From Clostridium sp. UBA4548 (GTDB lineage: Bacteria > Bacillota > Clostridia > Clostridiales > Clostridiaceae), in NCBI RefSeq assembly GCF_002387895.1, contig NZ_DGLI01000014.1:1-64000 (forward strand): a stretch of 64,000 nucleotides of DNA. The letters are read 5' to 3'. Below, in pieces: positions 7,797 through 16,437 of the stretch. The position numbers were made by a program, and so were the translations under genes. The notes under the pieces were generated by a model, which did no database searches, was not told the DNA's origin, and worked only from the letters and a program-made list of their open reading frames with translations. Position 1 is the first letter of the stretch. The number at the start of each line of letters is the position of its first letter.

Positions 7797-8065
7797 ATAT
7801 TCACTTTAATGAGAGGGCATAAAAAGCCAAGAAGTCTCACCAAAATTCCCCTCTTTCTATTTAATACTCTTTCTTCTATTATTGATAAATCCTCACCTAA
7901 TGTCTATGGGAAAAGCTGTTTTTGCAGCAAGATATCTCTATAAAAAGACAAAGTGATATCTTTATATCTTCCTTAAAAGATAAGAAGATATAGTATTCAT
8001 GCGAGTTTCATAGGATTTGTTACATAAAATAAGTTTACTTAGCTAATATATTTTTTATATTTACA
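7797..8065. other. intergenic region with a hairpin, no gene seen
   Basis: AT-rich spacer upstream of the regulator gene. An imperfect hairpin, ATATCTT...AAGATAT, occupies about 7956-7993. No coding region was seen. Confidence 0.4.
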
Positions 8066-8120
8066 TTTTACCATATAGTTACTTAAATGGTGTTATTTAT
8101 AATGGAGATAATGTTATAAT
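8066..8120 (+). promoter_or_regulatory. shared upstream block and -10 of the VanZ gene (copy 2 of 3)
   Basis: TTACCATATAGTTACT at 8068 and TATAAT at 8115-8120 lie 47 bases apart, as in copy 1. The similarity continues past the -10 (AAAACATAC and TAACT...CATAAATG). Confidence 0.55.
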
Positions 8121-8275
8121 TAAAACATACAGTAGTTGTAACTTATTACATAAATGTAAAATGTGATTCATTCATTAGCATAAAAAGTATAAAGTTCATG
8201 AATTATAAAGTTTTCATAAAGAGGAATTTATTTTTCGTAAGTTGTAATAAGTTGAAAATTAAATGGGGGGTAAAT

Positions 8276-8812
8276 ATGTTAATGAACTATTTGAGAGAGG
8301 GGATAATCACATTCCTTTATCTTACACCAGTAGCTGCTATTATTCTTTGCGCTTTTATTGGGATAAAGTTTTTGCTTAAGAGAAGATTTGAATTTATACC
8401 CATGAAGATATTATGTGAGTTTGGTTGGATACTTACTGTTTTAGCAATTTTAAAAATTACAGGAATTATAGGTGGGGATTTCAATACCACTTCAATATTA
8501 AATGGAGATGTATATTTTTCTTACAGTATTTTTCAAGAAGGTTTATCAATGGCAACCTTGCTTAACATTACTTTATTTATTCCATTTGGATTCCTTTCAC
8601 CTATTGTTTTTAGTGAACTTCAACATAAAAGAATTTATGGAGTTTTAATTGGAGTTATATTTTCTGTAGTAATTGAGTTTCTTCAAACATTTACGGGGAG
8701 GTTTGTGCAACTAGAGGATATGTTAATGAATACCTTAGGAACAATTATTGGATATGAAATTTGGATTATCATATCAAGAATAAAATCAAAACCTAAATTA
8801 AGGGTAAAGTGA
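8276..8812 (+). CDS. VanZ family membrane protein
   Basis: A 178-residue protein with four or five hydrophobic helices. The signature blocks LNITLFIPFGFLSP (about 100-115) and VVIEFLQTFTGRFVQLEDMLMNTLGTIIGY (about 130-160) are characteristic of VanZ-like proteins. VanZ gives low-level teicoplanin resistance, and related proteins alter the surface binding of lipoglycopeptides. The ATG at 8276 follows GGGGGG by a few bases and is preferred over an in-frame ATG at 8198 that lacks a site. It is a single gene under the shared promoter block, followed directly by repeat module C. Confidence 0.85.
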   Translation: MLMNYLREGIITFLYLTPVAAIILCAFIGIKFLLKRRFEFIPMKILCEFGWILTVLAILKITGIIGGDFNTTSILNGDVYFSYSIFQEGLSMATLLNITLFIPFGFLSPIVFSELQHKRIYGVLIGVIFSVVIEFLQTFTGRFVQLEDMLMNTLGTIIGYEIWIIISRIKSKPKLRVK

Positions 8813-8916
8813 CAGTATTCTTAAAGCTTTAAAATTTCTTTAATAAAATAAGTAATACTTTTTCATGGAATACTAGGTTTATGGAACATATTTACTACTA
8901 ATTAGGTAATCCCTAT

Positions 8917-8924
8917 GCTATAAT
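8917..8924 (+). promoter_or_regulatory. extended -10 promoter of peptide module C
   Basis: TGCTATAAT holds TATAAT at 8919-8924. It is identical to module A in sequence and in distance from the leader hairpins. Confidence 0.65.
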
Positions 8925-8930
8925 ATGTTG

Positions 8931-9022
8931 GTAAAATAGGCCGTAGAAGTGGATGGCTGCGGTGGTTGTGCGTTTTCCCACCTTGGGCTATTGGTGAAAT
9001 TCATCATAGCTTAAGGGGGTGG
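8931..9022 (+). other. conserved structured leader of peptide module C
   Basis: Same three hairpins as in module A. GGGCTATTGG (8985-8994) can pair with CCAAATAGCCC (9225-9235) beyond the gene, with one extra A. Confidence 0.55.
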
Positions 9023-9030
9023 TATTGGAT

Positions 9031-9192
9031 ATGTTAGAATTAGTAGTAAAAAGTATTGTTGTTCTTTATCTTATTAGAATGATATTAAAACATAATCTTT
9101 TTATTTCAACTATAAAAATCAAAGTTAGATTTCTTGGTTTAGATATAGAAATTAAAAGCAAAGAGAAAAAGCACCCATCCAGCAAAGACTAG
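9031..9192 (+). CDS. small membrane peptide, putative type I toxin
   Basis: A 53-residue peptide, MLELVVKSIVVLYLIRMILK and onward, ending IEIKSKEKKHPSSKD. It has the same length as the module A peptide. The N-terminal half is hydrophobic with interspersed basic residues, and the second half (STIKIKVRFLGLDIEIKSKEK) aligns with the basic tail of the other. Two codons upstream, an in-frame TTG (9025) sits closer to the AAGGGGGTG site. No named family was recognised. Toxicity is inferred from size, hydrophobicity and the opposing RNA promoter. Confidence 0.55.
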   Translation: MLELVVKSIVVLYLIRMILKHNLFISTIKIKVRFLGLDIEIKSKEKKHPSSKD

Positions 9193-9290
9193 TGCTCGTC
9201 TCTTAATCAAAAATTTAATTTAATCCAAATAGCCCTAAAACTAAAAACGTTCTAGGATTAGCTTAGTGTTCGCTGCACTAAGCTTTTCTT
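9163..9290 (-). ncRNA. putative antisense antitoxin RNA of module C
   Basis: TGATATAAT on the minus strand (9305-9297) is a perfect extended -10, so transcription would start near 9290. The hairpin AGCAC (9170-9174) with GTGCT (9192-9196) followed by a minus-strand T run would end it after about 125 bases. It would be complementary to the end of the peptide transcript. Confidence 0.5.
9261..9290 (+). terminator. terminator of peptide module C
   Basis: GCTTAGTG (9261-9268) pairs with CACTAAGC (9276-9283), followed by TTTTCTTATTT. Confidence 0.65.
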
Positions 9291-9431
9291 ATTTATATTA
9301 TATCATATTAGTTTTAAAAATAAACTAATAAATTATAAATAAACTTGGTAAAGCCTATATTTATGGATAGTAAATATGGCTAGAAAAGTATAGCTTTATA
9401 AAAGCACATATATAAAAGGATAAGTTTAGCA

Positions 9432-9869
9432 TTAAAAAGTTGCATCAAATATTTCTTGAAAAAATTCATAAGTTTCTTCATGACATAAAGTTTTCATTAA
9501 GTCTTCCTTAGAAAAGAATCTTATATCGTCAATTTCCTCATCTTGGGGCTCTAAATCGTCTCCATTACCTAAATACTCAATATAAAACATTATAGTTTCT
9601 TGGGCATCATACTTATGAGCCTGGGGAAATGAAAAACAAATTTTTTTATCAAACATATGGACAATTCTATAATTAGAAGAGCCTGTTTCTTCTTTTAATT
9701 CCCTCAAAATTGCTTTTTCTAAGCTTTCATCTAGTTCTCCTATGCCACCCTTGGGAAAATCCCAATATCCATCAATGCTTTCATTATCGCTAATACTTTT
9801 AACTTTATGAACTAATAAGTATTCATCGTTTCGAAATACAACTGCACCAACTGCTTTTCTTATTTTCAA
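9432..9869 (-). CDS. Nudix hydrolase
   Basis: A 145-residue Nudix protein. The box GGIGELDESLEKAILRELKEETGSS fits GX5EX7REUXEEXGU with all catalytic acids. The flanking text (KAVGAVVFRNDEYLLVHK, YWDFPKGGIGE) is typical of diadenosine-polyphosphate or NDP-type Nudix hydrolases, but the substrate is not decidable. I prefer the TTG at 9869 (MKIRKAVG), since GGAGGTG lies 8 bases upstream, over earlier in-frame codons that overlap this site. It is a single minus-strand gene next to module C. Confidence 0.85.
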   Translation of the reverse strand: MKIRKAVGAVVFRNDEYLLVHKVKSISDNESIDGYWDFPKGGIGELDESLEKAILRELKEETGSSNYRIVHMFDKKICFSFPQAHKYDAQETIMFYIEYLGNGDDLEPQDEEIDDIRFFSKEDLMKTLCHEETYEFFQEIFDATF

Positions 9870-10019
9870 AAACACCTTCACCTCCAAATTGAGACGGTAA
9901 ATATAAGTACCATTATTTTATGTGTAACATCATTTCACATGACAATTTTAGATTTAGTTAGATTCCTTTTAAATGAAAGATACTTTGCTAGCAAACTCTA
10001 AAATGTTTATGTAATTAAA

Positions 10020-10075
10020 GCTTACCATATAATTACTTAAGTGTAATTCTTTATGAGTGGAAATCATGATATAAT
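10020..10075 (+). promoter_or_regulatory. shared upstream block and extended -10 of the HD gene (copy 3 of 3)
   Basis: TTACCATATAATTACT at 10022 and TATAAT at 10070-10075 (with TG two bases before) lie 48 bases apart, matching copies 1 and 2. Confidence 0.55.
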
Positions 10076-10174
10076 TACAACATATGTTAACAATAATCAA
10101 TTATATAATTGTAAATTTTTGTGGCACAGTTGTAGAATTAAATAAGGTTAATTTATAAGAAGGGGGTTAAAGTT

Positions 10175-10798
10175 ATGATTAACATTAGGGTAGGAAGTTT
10201 ACCTTCATTGAAGGAAGCTGATGAAATTTTAAGAGAAGCAGAGCAATTAAATCCAGGACCATGGGTGGATCATTCACTATTTGTTGCCTAAGGTGCAAAA
10301 CTGATAGCGCTCCAGTGTGAGGGAATGGATGCCGAGGCAGCTTATATAGTAGGACTTCTTCATGATATAGGTAGAAGATTTGGGGTAACAAATATGCGTC
10401 ATAGTATAGATGGATATAACTACTTAATTGAAAAAGGGTATGATTTTGTGGGTAAAATTTGTTTAACGCACTCACATCCTACAGGAAATGTTAAGGAGGC
10501 TTTTGGTAAGTGGGATTGTAGTAATGAAGAATATGAGTTTGTTGAAAATTTTTTACATACAGCAAAATACGATGATTATGACAAATTAATTCAATTATGT
10601 GACTCAATAGCATTACCAAGTGGATTTACACTGATGGAAAAAAGAATGATTGATGTAGCATTACGACATGGTCTTAATGATTATATTGTACCAAAATGGA
10701 AAGCTACCTTTGAAATAAAGGATTATTTTGAGAGTAAGATAGGAAAATCTATATATGATATATTGCCGGGAGTCATTGAAAATATTTTTAAGTTATAA
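10175..10798 (+). pseudogene. HD-domain phosphohydrolase interrupted by an in-frame TAA
   Basis: An open frame of 208 codons begins at ATG 10175 with a good GGGGG site, but codon 39 is TAA (10289-10291). Reading continues in the same frame to 10798. The upstream piece carries the first metal-ligand His in WVDHSLFVA, and the downstream piece carries the HD pair in GLLHDIG and a later His in THSHPTG. A restart at ATG 10325 would lack the first His, so a truncated product is unlikely to be a normal enzyme. The simplest reading is a recent GAA-to-TAA change, since both sides remain well conserved. A sequencing error or readthrough is possible. Confidence 0.7.
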
Positions 10799-10852
10799 TC
10801 CTTTGTCACAAGATGATTCATAATATTCCAATTAATTTAGCATTGGAATTAA

Positions 10853-10948
10853 AATTTAATCTTTATTTCTGAACCAACTCCTTATGAAAGTGAAGAAGAG
10901 TATCGATGGTTTATAGCTGAAATGAGGAAGGGACTATGTACCAAATAA
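10853..10948 (+). pseudogene. possible C-terminal gene relic
   Basis: About 31 codons without a start codon read NLIFISEPTPYESEEEYRWF and then IAEMRKGLCTK before TAA. The composition is protein-like and the segment may be the tail of a lost gene. No family was recognised. Confidence 0.2.
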
Positions 10949-11081
10949 GAATTATCTGATGTGAAGTTGTTTCACAAATTTCATACCTTACTCATCTATC
11001 ACAAGTATGAGATAAATGAATAGTGATAAATAAGAAGAATTGTCCAAGCTCTAAAATTATTATTTGAGAGGATGAAAATGA

Positions 11082-11531
11082 ATGTTCATTGAAGAAGTAG
11101 AATGTGGCAATAGAATTGAAGGTATTGAATACAGAGAGAGAATAGGGGCATATGCACTAATTGTTAACTCAGAGGGTGAAATTGCTTTGGTAAGAAGAGA
11201 TAACAACTATTTCCTACCAGGGGGTGGGGTTGAGAAGGATGAGACTTATGAGGAGTGTTTAAAAAGAGAATGCTCAGAGGAGCTAGGATATAATATAGAG
11301 GTAGCCCAGTATGTTGGAAAGTTATCTCATTATACTAAAGCTATTAGACGTGAGGAATACTTAAAATTAGTTGGACATGTCCATATAGCAAATTTACTAG
11401 ATAGTAACAGTTTAAAAGTTGAGGAAGACCATGAACTTGTTTGGGTTCCTATTAGGGAAGCCGCAGAAAAAATGCAGGAAGAATTTCAGGCACATGCTAT
11501 AAGGGAGTATATAAGACAGAAAGCAGTATGA
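11082..11531 (+). CDS. Nudix hydrolase
   Basis: A 149-residue Nudix protein. The box GGGVEKDETYEECLKRECSEELGYN has the full GX5EX7RE-x2-EExG pattern. The N-terminal strand IGAYALIVNSEGEIALVRRDNNYFLPGGGVE is typical of MutT/ADP-ribose-type members; the substrate is not assigned. A GAGAGG site precedes the ATG. Its stop codon directly abuts the end of the minus-strand gene at 11532, so the two genes are convergent. Confidence 0.85.
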   Translation: MFIEEVECGNRIEGIEYRERIGAYALIVNSEGEIALVRRDNNYFLPGGGVEKDETYEECLKRECSEELGYNIEVAQYVGKLSHYTKAIRREEYLKLVGHVHIANLLDSNSLKVEEDHELVWVPIREAAEKMQEEFQAHAIREYIRQKAV

Positions 11532-11930
11532 TTAATTAGATATTAACTCGTAGCTAATTACGTATTTACTATTTGGAAGATAATTTAGTCTGTAGAACTT
11601 TCCTTCTTTGGGGGTAAAACTCCAAGGACTTCTTCTAAATTCATTCCCATCTAGTATAAAAGAATTTGTTACACCTGATATATATACTTTTTCAACTTTT
11701 CCTTCAGTGGTGATTGTCTTACCACTAATAGCATATTTTAAATCCATACACGGGGTTATGAAGAAGGTATATACACAAAAGCTTAATAGTGGAATTAAAG
11801 CTATGATTACCAGCAACCATCTCTTTTCAGTTTTTTTCTTTTTTAGATTTATTATTAAAGAAATGACTTTAAACAAAATTAAAATATAACATACACTTTG
11901 AATTATTAGAGTTCCCCAGAAGTATGTCAT
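11532..11930 (-). CDS. hypothetical membrane protein with C-terminal soluble domain
   Basis: A 132-residue protein with two hydrophobic helices (about 5-28 and 38-58) separated by the basic loop NLKKKKTEKRW. A 70-residue soluble part follows, with beta-strand-like alternation (TTEGKVEKVYISGVTNSFILDGNEF). The tail is probably outside the membrane. I do not recognise the family. It is convergent with the Nudix gene, with no space between the stop codons. Confidence 0.6.
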   Translation of the reverse strand: MTYFWGTLIIQSVCYILILFKVISLIINLKKKKTEKRWLLVIIALIPLLSFCVYTFFITPCMDLKYAISGKTITTEGKVEKVYISGVTNSFILDGNEFRRSPWSFTPKEGKFYRLNYLPNSKYVISYELISN

Positions 11931-12432
11931 AACTCCACCTTCCTTCTGTTATTAACTTTTACCTACTATAAGGATGTAAAACTACAATATAAAATAATTA
12001 TATTATTTTTGGATAAATATGTATATAACTCAGGAGTCATATTTATCTTTCAATTCTTAAAAACAGTCAAATGTAAATAAATTTTTAATGCTTTCAACTA
12101 ATTCTCAAATCATGCTTCCAACTTTTAAAGTAAAGTAGTTATAATATTTCGATATTATGGAAATTAGTCATAAACTAGGAATACTTCAATGTTAAAAACT
12201 AGTTTGCAATGTAAAATTAATGAAGTTTAATGATAAATATGTAAAATGTAATGGATAAAATTATCATAAACTACTTTTTATTGTATAATTGTAATATAAT
12301 TATACATACATAAAATAAAAGCAATAATGAACTTATGAGTGAAGTTCATTAGAGCAGAATTAAATTATTAAGCACTTAAATTTTTAGAGTTGCTAAAAGT
12401 GTTAAGCAGCTATTCTTAGGGGGACAGGAAGT
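11931..12432 (+). other. intergenic region carrying the promoter of the ABC cluster
   Basis: About 500 AT-rich bases without a gene. TATAAT occurs at 12284-12289 and 12295-12300, either of which could serve as a -10 for the cluster starting at 12433. No clear -35 was seen. Confidence 0.35.
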
Positions 12433-13128
12433 ATGTTAGAGGTTTCTAATTTAAGTAAATACTATAGTAAGACTAAGGCAGTAAGTGATGTAAGCTTTAC
12501 TGTGGAGCCAGGAAAAATTGCGGTTTTGGCAGGGCCTAATGGGGCAGGAAAATCCACTATAATAAAATCCATTGCAGGGCTGCTTAGATATGAGGGAAAT
12601 ATAAAAATATGTGGAGCTTATAATAAGACTGTGGAAGGAAAAAAACATCTAGGATATATTCCAGAAATGCCTTCTTTATTTCCACTACTCACAGTAAATG
12701 AGCATATTATACTTATGGCTCATAGCTTTGGAATTAAGGATTATGAAAAAAGAGCTGAAGAACTATTAAAGTTATTTGACTTAGAAGATAAGAAAAATAA
12801 ATATGGTAGTGAGCTATCTAAGGGGATGCAGCAAAAGGTAAGTATTTGTTGTGCTCTTATCACAGAGCCTAAGGTACTTTTAATAGATGAACCTATGATT
12901 GGACTTGATCCGAAGGCTATAAGAAGTGTAAAGGAAATTTTAATGGAACTAAAAGGTAAAGGTACAGCCATTGTACTTAGCACCCATCTTCTAGATTCTG
13001 TTCAGGATTTGTGGGATAAAATACTTATAATGAAAACAGGACAATTTGTGTTAACAAAAGAAAGAGCCGACTTTGATAATGAGGGTAAATCCTTAGAAGA
13101 TATATTCTTCCAGTTCACGGAGGAGTAG
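12433..13128 (+). CDS. ABC transporter ATP-binding protein
   Basis: A 231-residue ATPase. Walker A is GPNGAGKST near residue 35, the signature ELSKGMQQK (LSKG variant) near 127, Walker B VLLIDEPMIGLD near 148 and the H-loop LSTHLLD near 182. The LSKGM signature and DEPMIGLDP are usual in ABC-2-type exporters that move lipids, antibiotics or peptides. AGGGGG precedes the ATG. The permease follows after three bases, so the two form one transporter. Confidence 0.9.
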   Translation: MLEVSNLSKYYSKTKAVSDVSFTVEPGKIAVLAGPNGAGKSTIIKSIAGLLRYEGNIKICGAYNKTVEGKKHLGYIPEMPSLFPLLTVNEHIILMAHSFGIKDYEKRAEELLKLFDLEDKKNKYGSELSKGMQQKVSICCALITEPKVLLIDEPMIGLDPKAIRSVKEILMELKGKGTAIVLSTHLLDSVQDLWDKILIMKTGQFVLTKERADFDNEGKSLEDIFFQFTEE

Positions 13129-13131
13129 GAT

Positions 13132-14736
13132 ATGAAAGCATTAATTTATGTAATGAAAAGAACCTTAATAAATTCTATTAAAAGGCTTAAGGAGAAGCCA
13201 CAAAAGGCCATAGGGCCAGTTTTTGTAATAATTTGGCTTGTGATAATGTTCCTTCCAAAAGGAAGAAAAGTTACAGATGGTGATGGAATGCCAGTAGAAG
13301 TTTTTGTTAGTATATTTCTAATTGTTATTATGGGGATGTTTCTTTATGCCCTTTATAGTGGGTCTAAGTCAGTGACTTCTAAGTTCGACATGAGTGATGT
13401 GAATTTACTCTTTGTATCACCCATAAGACCACAAACCATAATGATATATGGAATTGTAAAGAAGGTGGCAGTAGAAGTTTTAGCTTCTTTGTATATTCTC
13501 TATCAGATCCCGAATTTACTTTCAGGAAATAATGTACCAATGGTAAACCAAGTACTCCTTATGGTAAATCTTATTATCTTCCAAGTGTTGTTTTGTAATA
13601 TATTGAAACTGTTCATCTTTGCTTTGTGCTTTAAGTTTGAAAGGCTTGGAACCATAATAAGAAGTCTTATAAAAGCCTTGTTATTACTAACAGCTGTGGG
13701 GATAGCAGCATTATTTATGAAAGGCAATGGATTAGAAGCTTTAACTAAATTTACTCAGGATTTAACTTATAGTAGTTATGTTAAATTCATTCCGGTGTTT
13801 GGATGGCTAAAAGAAATTGCACACCAAACTTTAATAGGAATCAATGTAGCTTATGGACTTTATATGTTTATGATTTTAGCTACCAGCGGACTAATATTAT
13901 ATATAACCTATACTATGGATATGGATTTCTATGAGGATATGCTTTCCTCAGCAGAAACCAATGAGGTTATAAAGGATGCCAAGGCGGGAATTAAAGTAAC
14001 TCCTAAAGAGGGAGCACAGAAAAGCATCTTCACTAAGGTATTTAAAGAAGTTAGATTAAACCTTAAAGGAAGCTATGGGGCTAAGGTGCTATTTTTAAAA
14101 CATATAAATGAATACAGAAAAAGAAGCTTACTATTTTTTATAAACACCTATTCCTTGCTTTTATTAGCAGTATCTATATTAGCAGGAGTGTTCCTAAAGG
14201 AAGCAGGTATAAAATTTATATTTATAATATTTAGTGGGTTTTTAATTTTCTCAGTTGGTATGGGAGGAAAACTTTATACTGAAATTGATAAGCCTTATAT
14301 TTTTTTACTTCCCGATAGTTCAAGCAAGAAATTGCTTTACGGCTCAGCTTCATCATTTATAAAGCTTTTTACAGATAGTTTAATTCTATTTTTACCCTTA
14401 GGCATTTTAACAAGAGCCTCAATAGTTGAGATACTACTTTGTATTGTTTGCTATGTGGCACTAGGTGGAATGTTATCCTTTAGCGGACTTTGTGCCTTCA
14501 GAGTTGCTCAATTTTTAGGATTTACAAGTCAAATTTCCAAGGGTGTATTTTTTGCCTTCTTTCAGCTTTTCCTAGCACTTCCAATAATTATAATACTAAT
14601 GCTAGGCACAAAGCTCTTCACTGACTTTAATGGTTATTTCATATATTTCTTATACTTAGTATATAGCTTTGGAGCAGGTGCTTTGTTCTTTTTTAGTGGA
14701 GTTGGAATATTTAATGATATGGAGTTTAGTGAGTAA
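13132..14736 (+). CDS. ABC exporter permease, putative ABC_export family
   Basis: A 534-residue integral membrane protein with roughly ten hydrophobic segments in two groups (about 30-275 and 330-530). A cytoplasmic loop with KDAKAGIKVTPKEG sits between them. The N-terminal amphipathic stretch MKALIYVMKRTLINSIKRLKEKPQKA and the DVNLLFVSPIRPQTIMIYG segment resemble the putative ABC exporter family (PF16962). It works with the ATPase just upstream. The cargo is unknown; the position at the head of the ATP-grasp cluster makes export of the cluster's product conceivable. Confidence 0.75.
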   Translation: MKALIYVMKRTLINSIKRLKEKPQKAIGPVFVIIWLVIMFLPKGRKVTDGDGMPVEVFVSIFLIVIMGMFLYALYSGSKSVTSKFDMSDVNLLFVSPIRPQTIMIYGIVKKVAVEVLASLYILYQIPNLLSGNNVPMVNQVLLMVNLIIFQVLFCNILKLFIFALCFKFERLGTIIRSLIKALLLLTAVGIAALFMKGNGLEALTKFTQDLTYSSYVKFIPVFGWLKEIAHQTLIGINVAYGLYMFMILATSGLILYITYTMDMDFYEDMLSSAETNEVIKDAKAGIKVTPKEGAQKSIFTKVFKEVRLNLKGSYGAKVLFLKHINEYRKRSLLFFINTYSLLLLAVSILAGVFLKEAGIKFIFIIFSGFLIFSVGMGGKLYTEIDKPYIFLLPDSSSKKLLYGSASSFIKLFTDSLILFLPLGILTRASIVEILLCIVCYVALGGMLSFSGLCAFRVAQFLGFTSQISKGVFFAFFQLFLALPIIIILMLGTKLFTDFNGYFIYFLYLVYSFGAGALFFFSGVGIFNDMEFSE

Positions 14737-14783
14737 AGGATGATATAATAAGTTAAAGAATTAACTAAGAAAAGGGTGAGAAT

Positions 14784-15167
14784 ATGGAGGTTTATATTTA
14801 TAAGGATTATTCAGAGTGGAACAGTGATAATCCTTCAGAGGTTTTAGAAGGCACCGTGGAGTTTTTGAGAAACGGAACAGTAGTTATTGATACCACCTAT
14901 GAGTATAGAAGTTATAGACAAATACTATCTATGGAAAAGATTTTTGCTATTGTCTATCAAATGCCATCAGGTTTTATGACTTTCCATAGGGAAATAAATG
15001 TTTATGAAACTATGGAAGCTTGGAAAGAGTCAAATCCACAGGTTACCTTTGAGGGAGAAATTTGTGAGGATCAGTGTACTGCTGGTTATGTGACTTTTAT
15101 AACTACAGAGGGGTATAAGCAAATAATTTCTCTAAATAAGGTCTTTGCTGTAACCTATGAAAGGTAG
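14784..15167 (+). CDS. hypothetical protein made of two tandem 60-residue repeats
   Basis: A 127-residue acidic soluble protein. Residues 1-60 and 68-127 are copies of one unit: VYIYKDYSEWNSDNPSEVLEG matches INVYETMEAWKESNPQVTFEG, and RQILSMEKIFAIVYQ matches KQIISLNKVFAVTYE. It has neither signal nor membrane segment. The fold is likely a small beta-rich pseudo-dimer. I do not recognise the family. It lies 47 bases after the permease gene and 8 before the next gene, so it probably belongs to the same operon. Confidence 0.65.
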   Translation: MEVYIYKDYSEWNSDNPSEVLEGTVEFLRNGTVVIDTTYEYRSYRQILSMEKIFAIVYQMPSGFMTFHREINVYETMEAWKESNPQVTFEGEICEDQCTAGYVTFITTEGYKQIISLNKVFAVTYER

Positions 15168-15175
15168 TAGATTGG

Positions 15176-15811
15176 ATGAATTTAAAGGCTGTAGACTTAA
15201 GATATGTTTATAGAAAGTGGAAAAGTAATTTAGAGTTCTTTGAACCCTTTATGAGAAGTGGACCCTTTGTGTCCCTACAAAATTATGGGGATTTTGAAAT
15301 ATGCTATAGTCCTCAAGAAGAAGAACTTCATAAAAAACACAAGATTGTAATAGATAAAATACTGGGACAGGATTTAAAAAGTACCTTTGTTGTTGCAGAT
15401 TTAGAATTAATAGAGGATTTAGAAATAGCTTATGTGCTAAATAATAAGTTTTCTATAAAACCTGTGCTTAACTGTAATTTTCTCTTTCATCCCTATGGGT
15501 TAATTGGAGATAAAGGTCAAATAGAAGCATTAGTTACCATAGGACATAAGCTTCAGCATATAACACCAAAAGGCTACGTGTTCTTCTTAGATTATGGAAG
15601 GTATAAGGATTTTTCTCCAGAAGTTTATAAGAAAAAGCTAAATAACCAGTATGAGCTGACGGAAGAAGATGTACCAAACCTTGAAACTCTAAAGGAGTTA
15701 GGGCTTAATAGGATAGTTATTATTACGAAGGACACACTTAAAGAGGATATTCATTACTATGCAAATTACCTAAAAGAGGAGCTTCAGGTTGAGATTTTAT
15801 CAGGACTTTAA
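15176..15811 (+). CDS. hypothetical protein of the ATP-grasp cluster
   Basis: A 211-residue soluble protein without signal or membrane helix. Mixed alpha/beta character is seen, with strands such as STFVVADLELIEDLEIAYVL, GYVFFLDYGRY and NRIVIITKDTL. Conserved-looking motifs include CNFLFHPYGLIGDKG. No family was recognised and no catalytic motif is evident. The gene starts 8 bases after the stop of the duplicated-domain protein, so co-translation is likely. A part in the same pathway is inferred from position only. Confidence 0.6.
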   Translation: MNLKAVDLRYVYRKWKSNLEFFEPFMRSGPFVSLQNYGDFEICYSPQEEELHKKHKIVIDKILGQDLKSTFVVADLELIEDLEIAYVLNNKFSIKPVLNCNFLFHPYGLIGDKGQIEALVTIGHKLQHITPKGYVFFLDYGRYKDFSPEVYKKKLNNQYELTEEDVPNLETLKELGLNRIVIITKDTLKEDIHYYANYLKEELQVEILSGL

Positions 15812-15980
15812 GAGCTTTAAACTTGTGGCTTTTATAAAGAGAGCAACTATTAAGGCTAGAAAAGTTACTAGGGTTTAACAAAGCAACTTATGATTATTTA
15901 AGTGTAAGATAAAGAAGCAATTTATCTATAATTTTAAAATTTATGGAACATTAAAATCATTGGGATAGGGGGTGAAATTT

Positions 15981-16346
15981 ATGGAGAGTTTTAAAAACTT
16001 AATAAAAGGAAATAAAAAAAGAGCTTTGGCAATTGCCGTGGCCACAGCCTTTGTAGTGACTAATCCTCTTGGTATGACAGGATGCAAAAAGAAGGTGCTT
16101 ACAGAAGAAGAGGAAGAAGAGCAGCAACAACAAGGAGGAAGCACTGGAGGATATGGAGGTTCTTCAGGGGGGCATTACTATGGTAGAAGCTCTGGATGGT
16201 GGTTTTTTAGAAACAACACTAGATCCACAGGAGATACCAATATAGGCAGTGGGTCTTCAAAGAGTAGCAAAGGAAGTGGTTTCTCGGCTCCTTCTAAAGG
16301 TGGGTCAGGCTATTCAGGAGCTAAAGGAGGAAGTTCCTCTAGTTAG
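15981..16346 (+). CDS. Gly/Ser/Tyr-rich putative lipoprotein, YgiB/YjfM-like
   Basis: A 121-residue protein. A basic N-terminus (MESFKNLIKGNKKRALA) is followed by a short hydrophobic stretch and GMTGC, a plausible lipobox with Cys near residue 36. An acidic run of Glu, a Gln run and then about 80 low-complexity residues rich in Gly, Ser and Tyr follow. The layout and the position next to a glutathionylspermidine-synthase-like gene recall E. coli YgiB/YjfM (DUF1190), which sit beside YgiC/YjfC. The ATG follows AGGGGGTG by 7 bases. It might be a surface-anchored substrate of the ligase; this is inference. Confidence 0.55.
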   Translation: MESFKNLIKGNKKRALAIAVATAFVVTNPLGMTGCKKKVLTEEEEEEQQQQGGSTGGYGGSSGGHYYGRSSGWWFFRNNTRSTGDTNIGSGSSKSSKGSGFSAPSKGGSGYSGAKGGSSSS

Positions 16347-16437
16347 GAAGCTTAACTGAAATTACTTAATGGTAGATACTCATACTAAGAAAGTAATTTT
16401 TGTGGAAGTTAAAATCTACTTCCCAAGTTGTCAAAGA

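Larger units (their letters stand above)
8874..9338 (+). repeat. repeat module C, type I toxin-antitoxin-like
   Basis: Second intact copy of the module at 2608-3070. The promoter and leader are almost identical to module A, and the 3' block from AATAGCCCTAAAACTAAAAA through the inward minus-strand promoter is also conserved. The peptide gene in between has diverged strongly at its 5' end. Such a pattern, with conserved RNA segments and a variable peptide, fits a regulatory RNA pair rather than a simple gene duplication. Confidence 0.65.
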
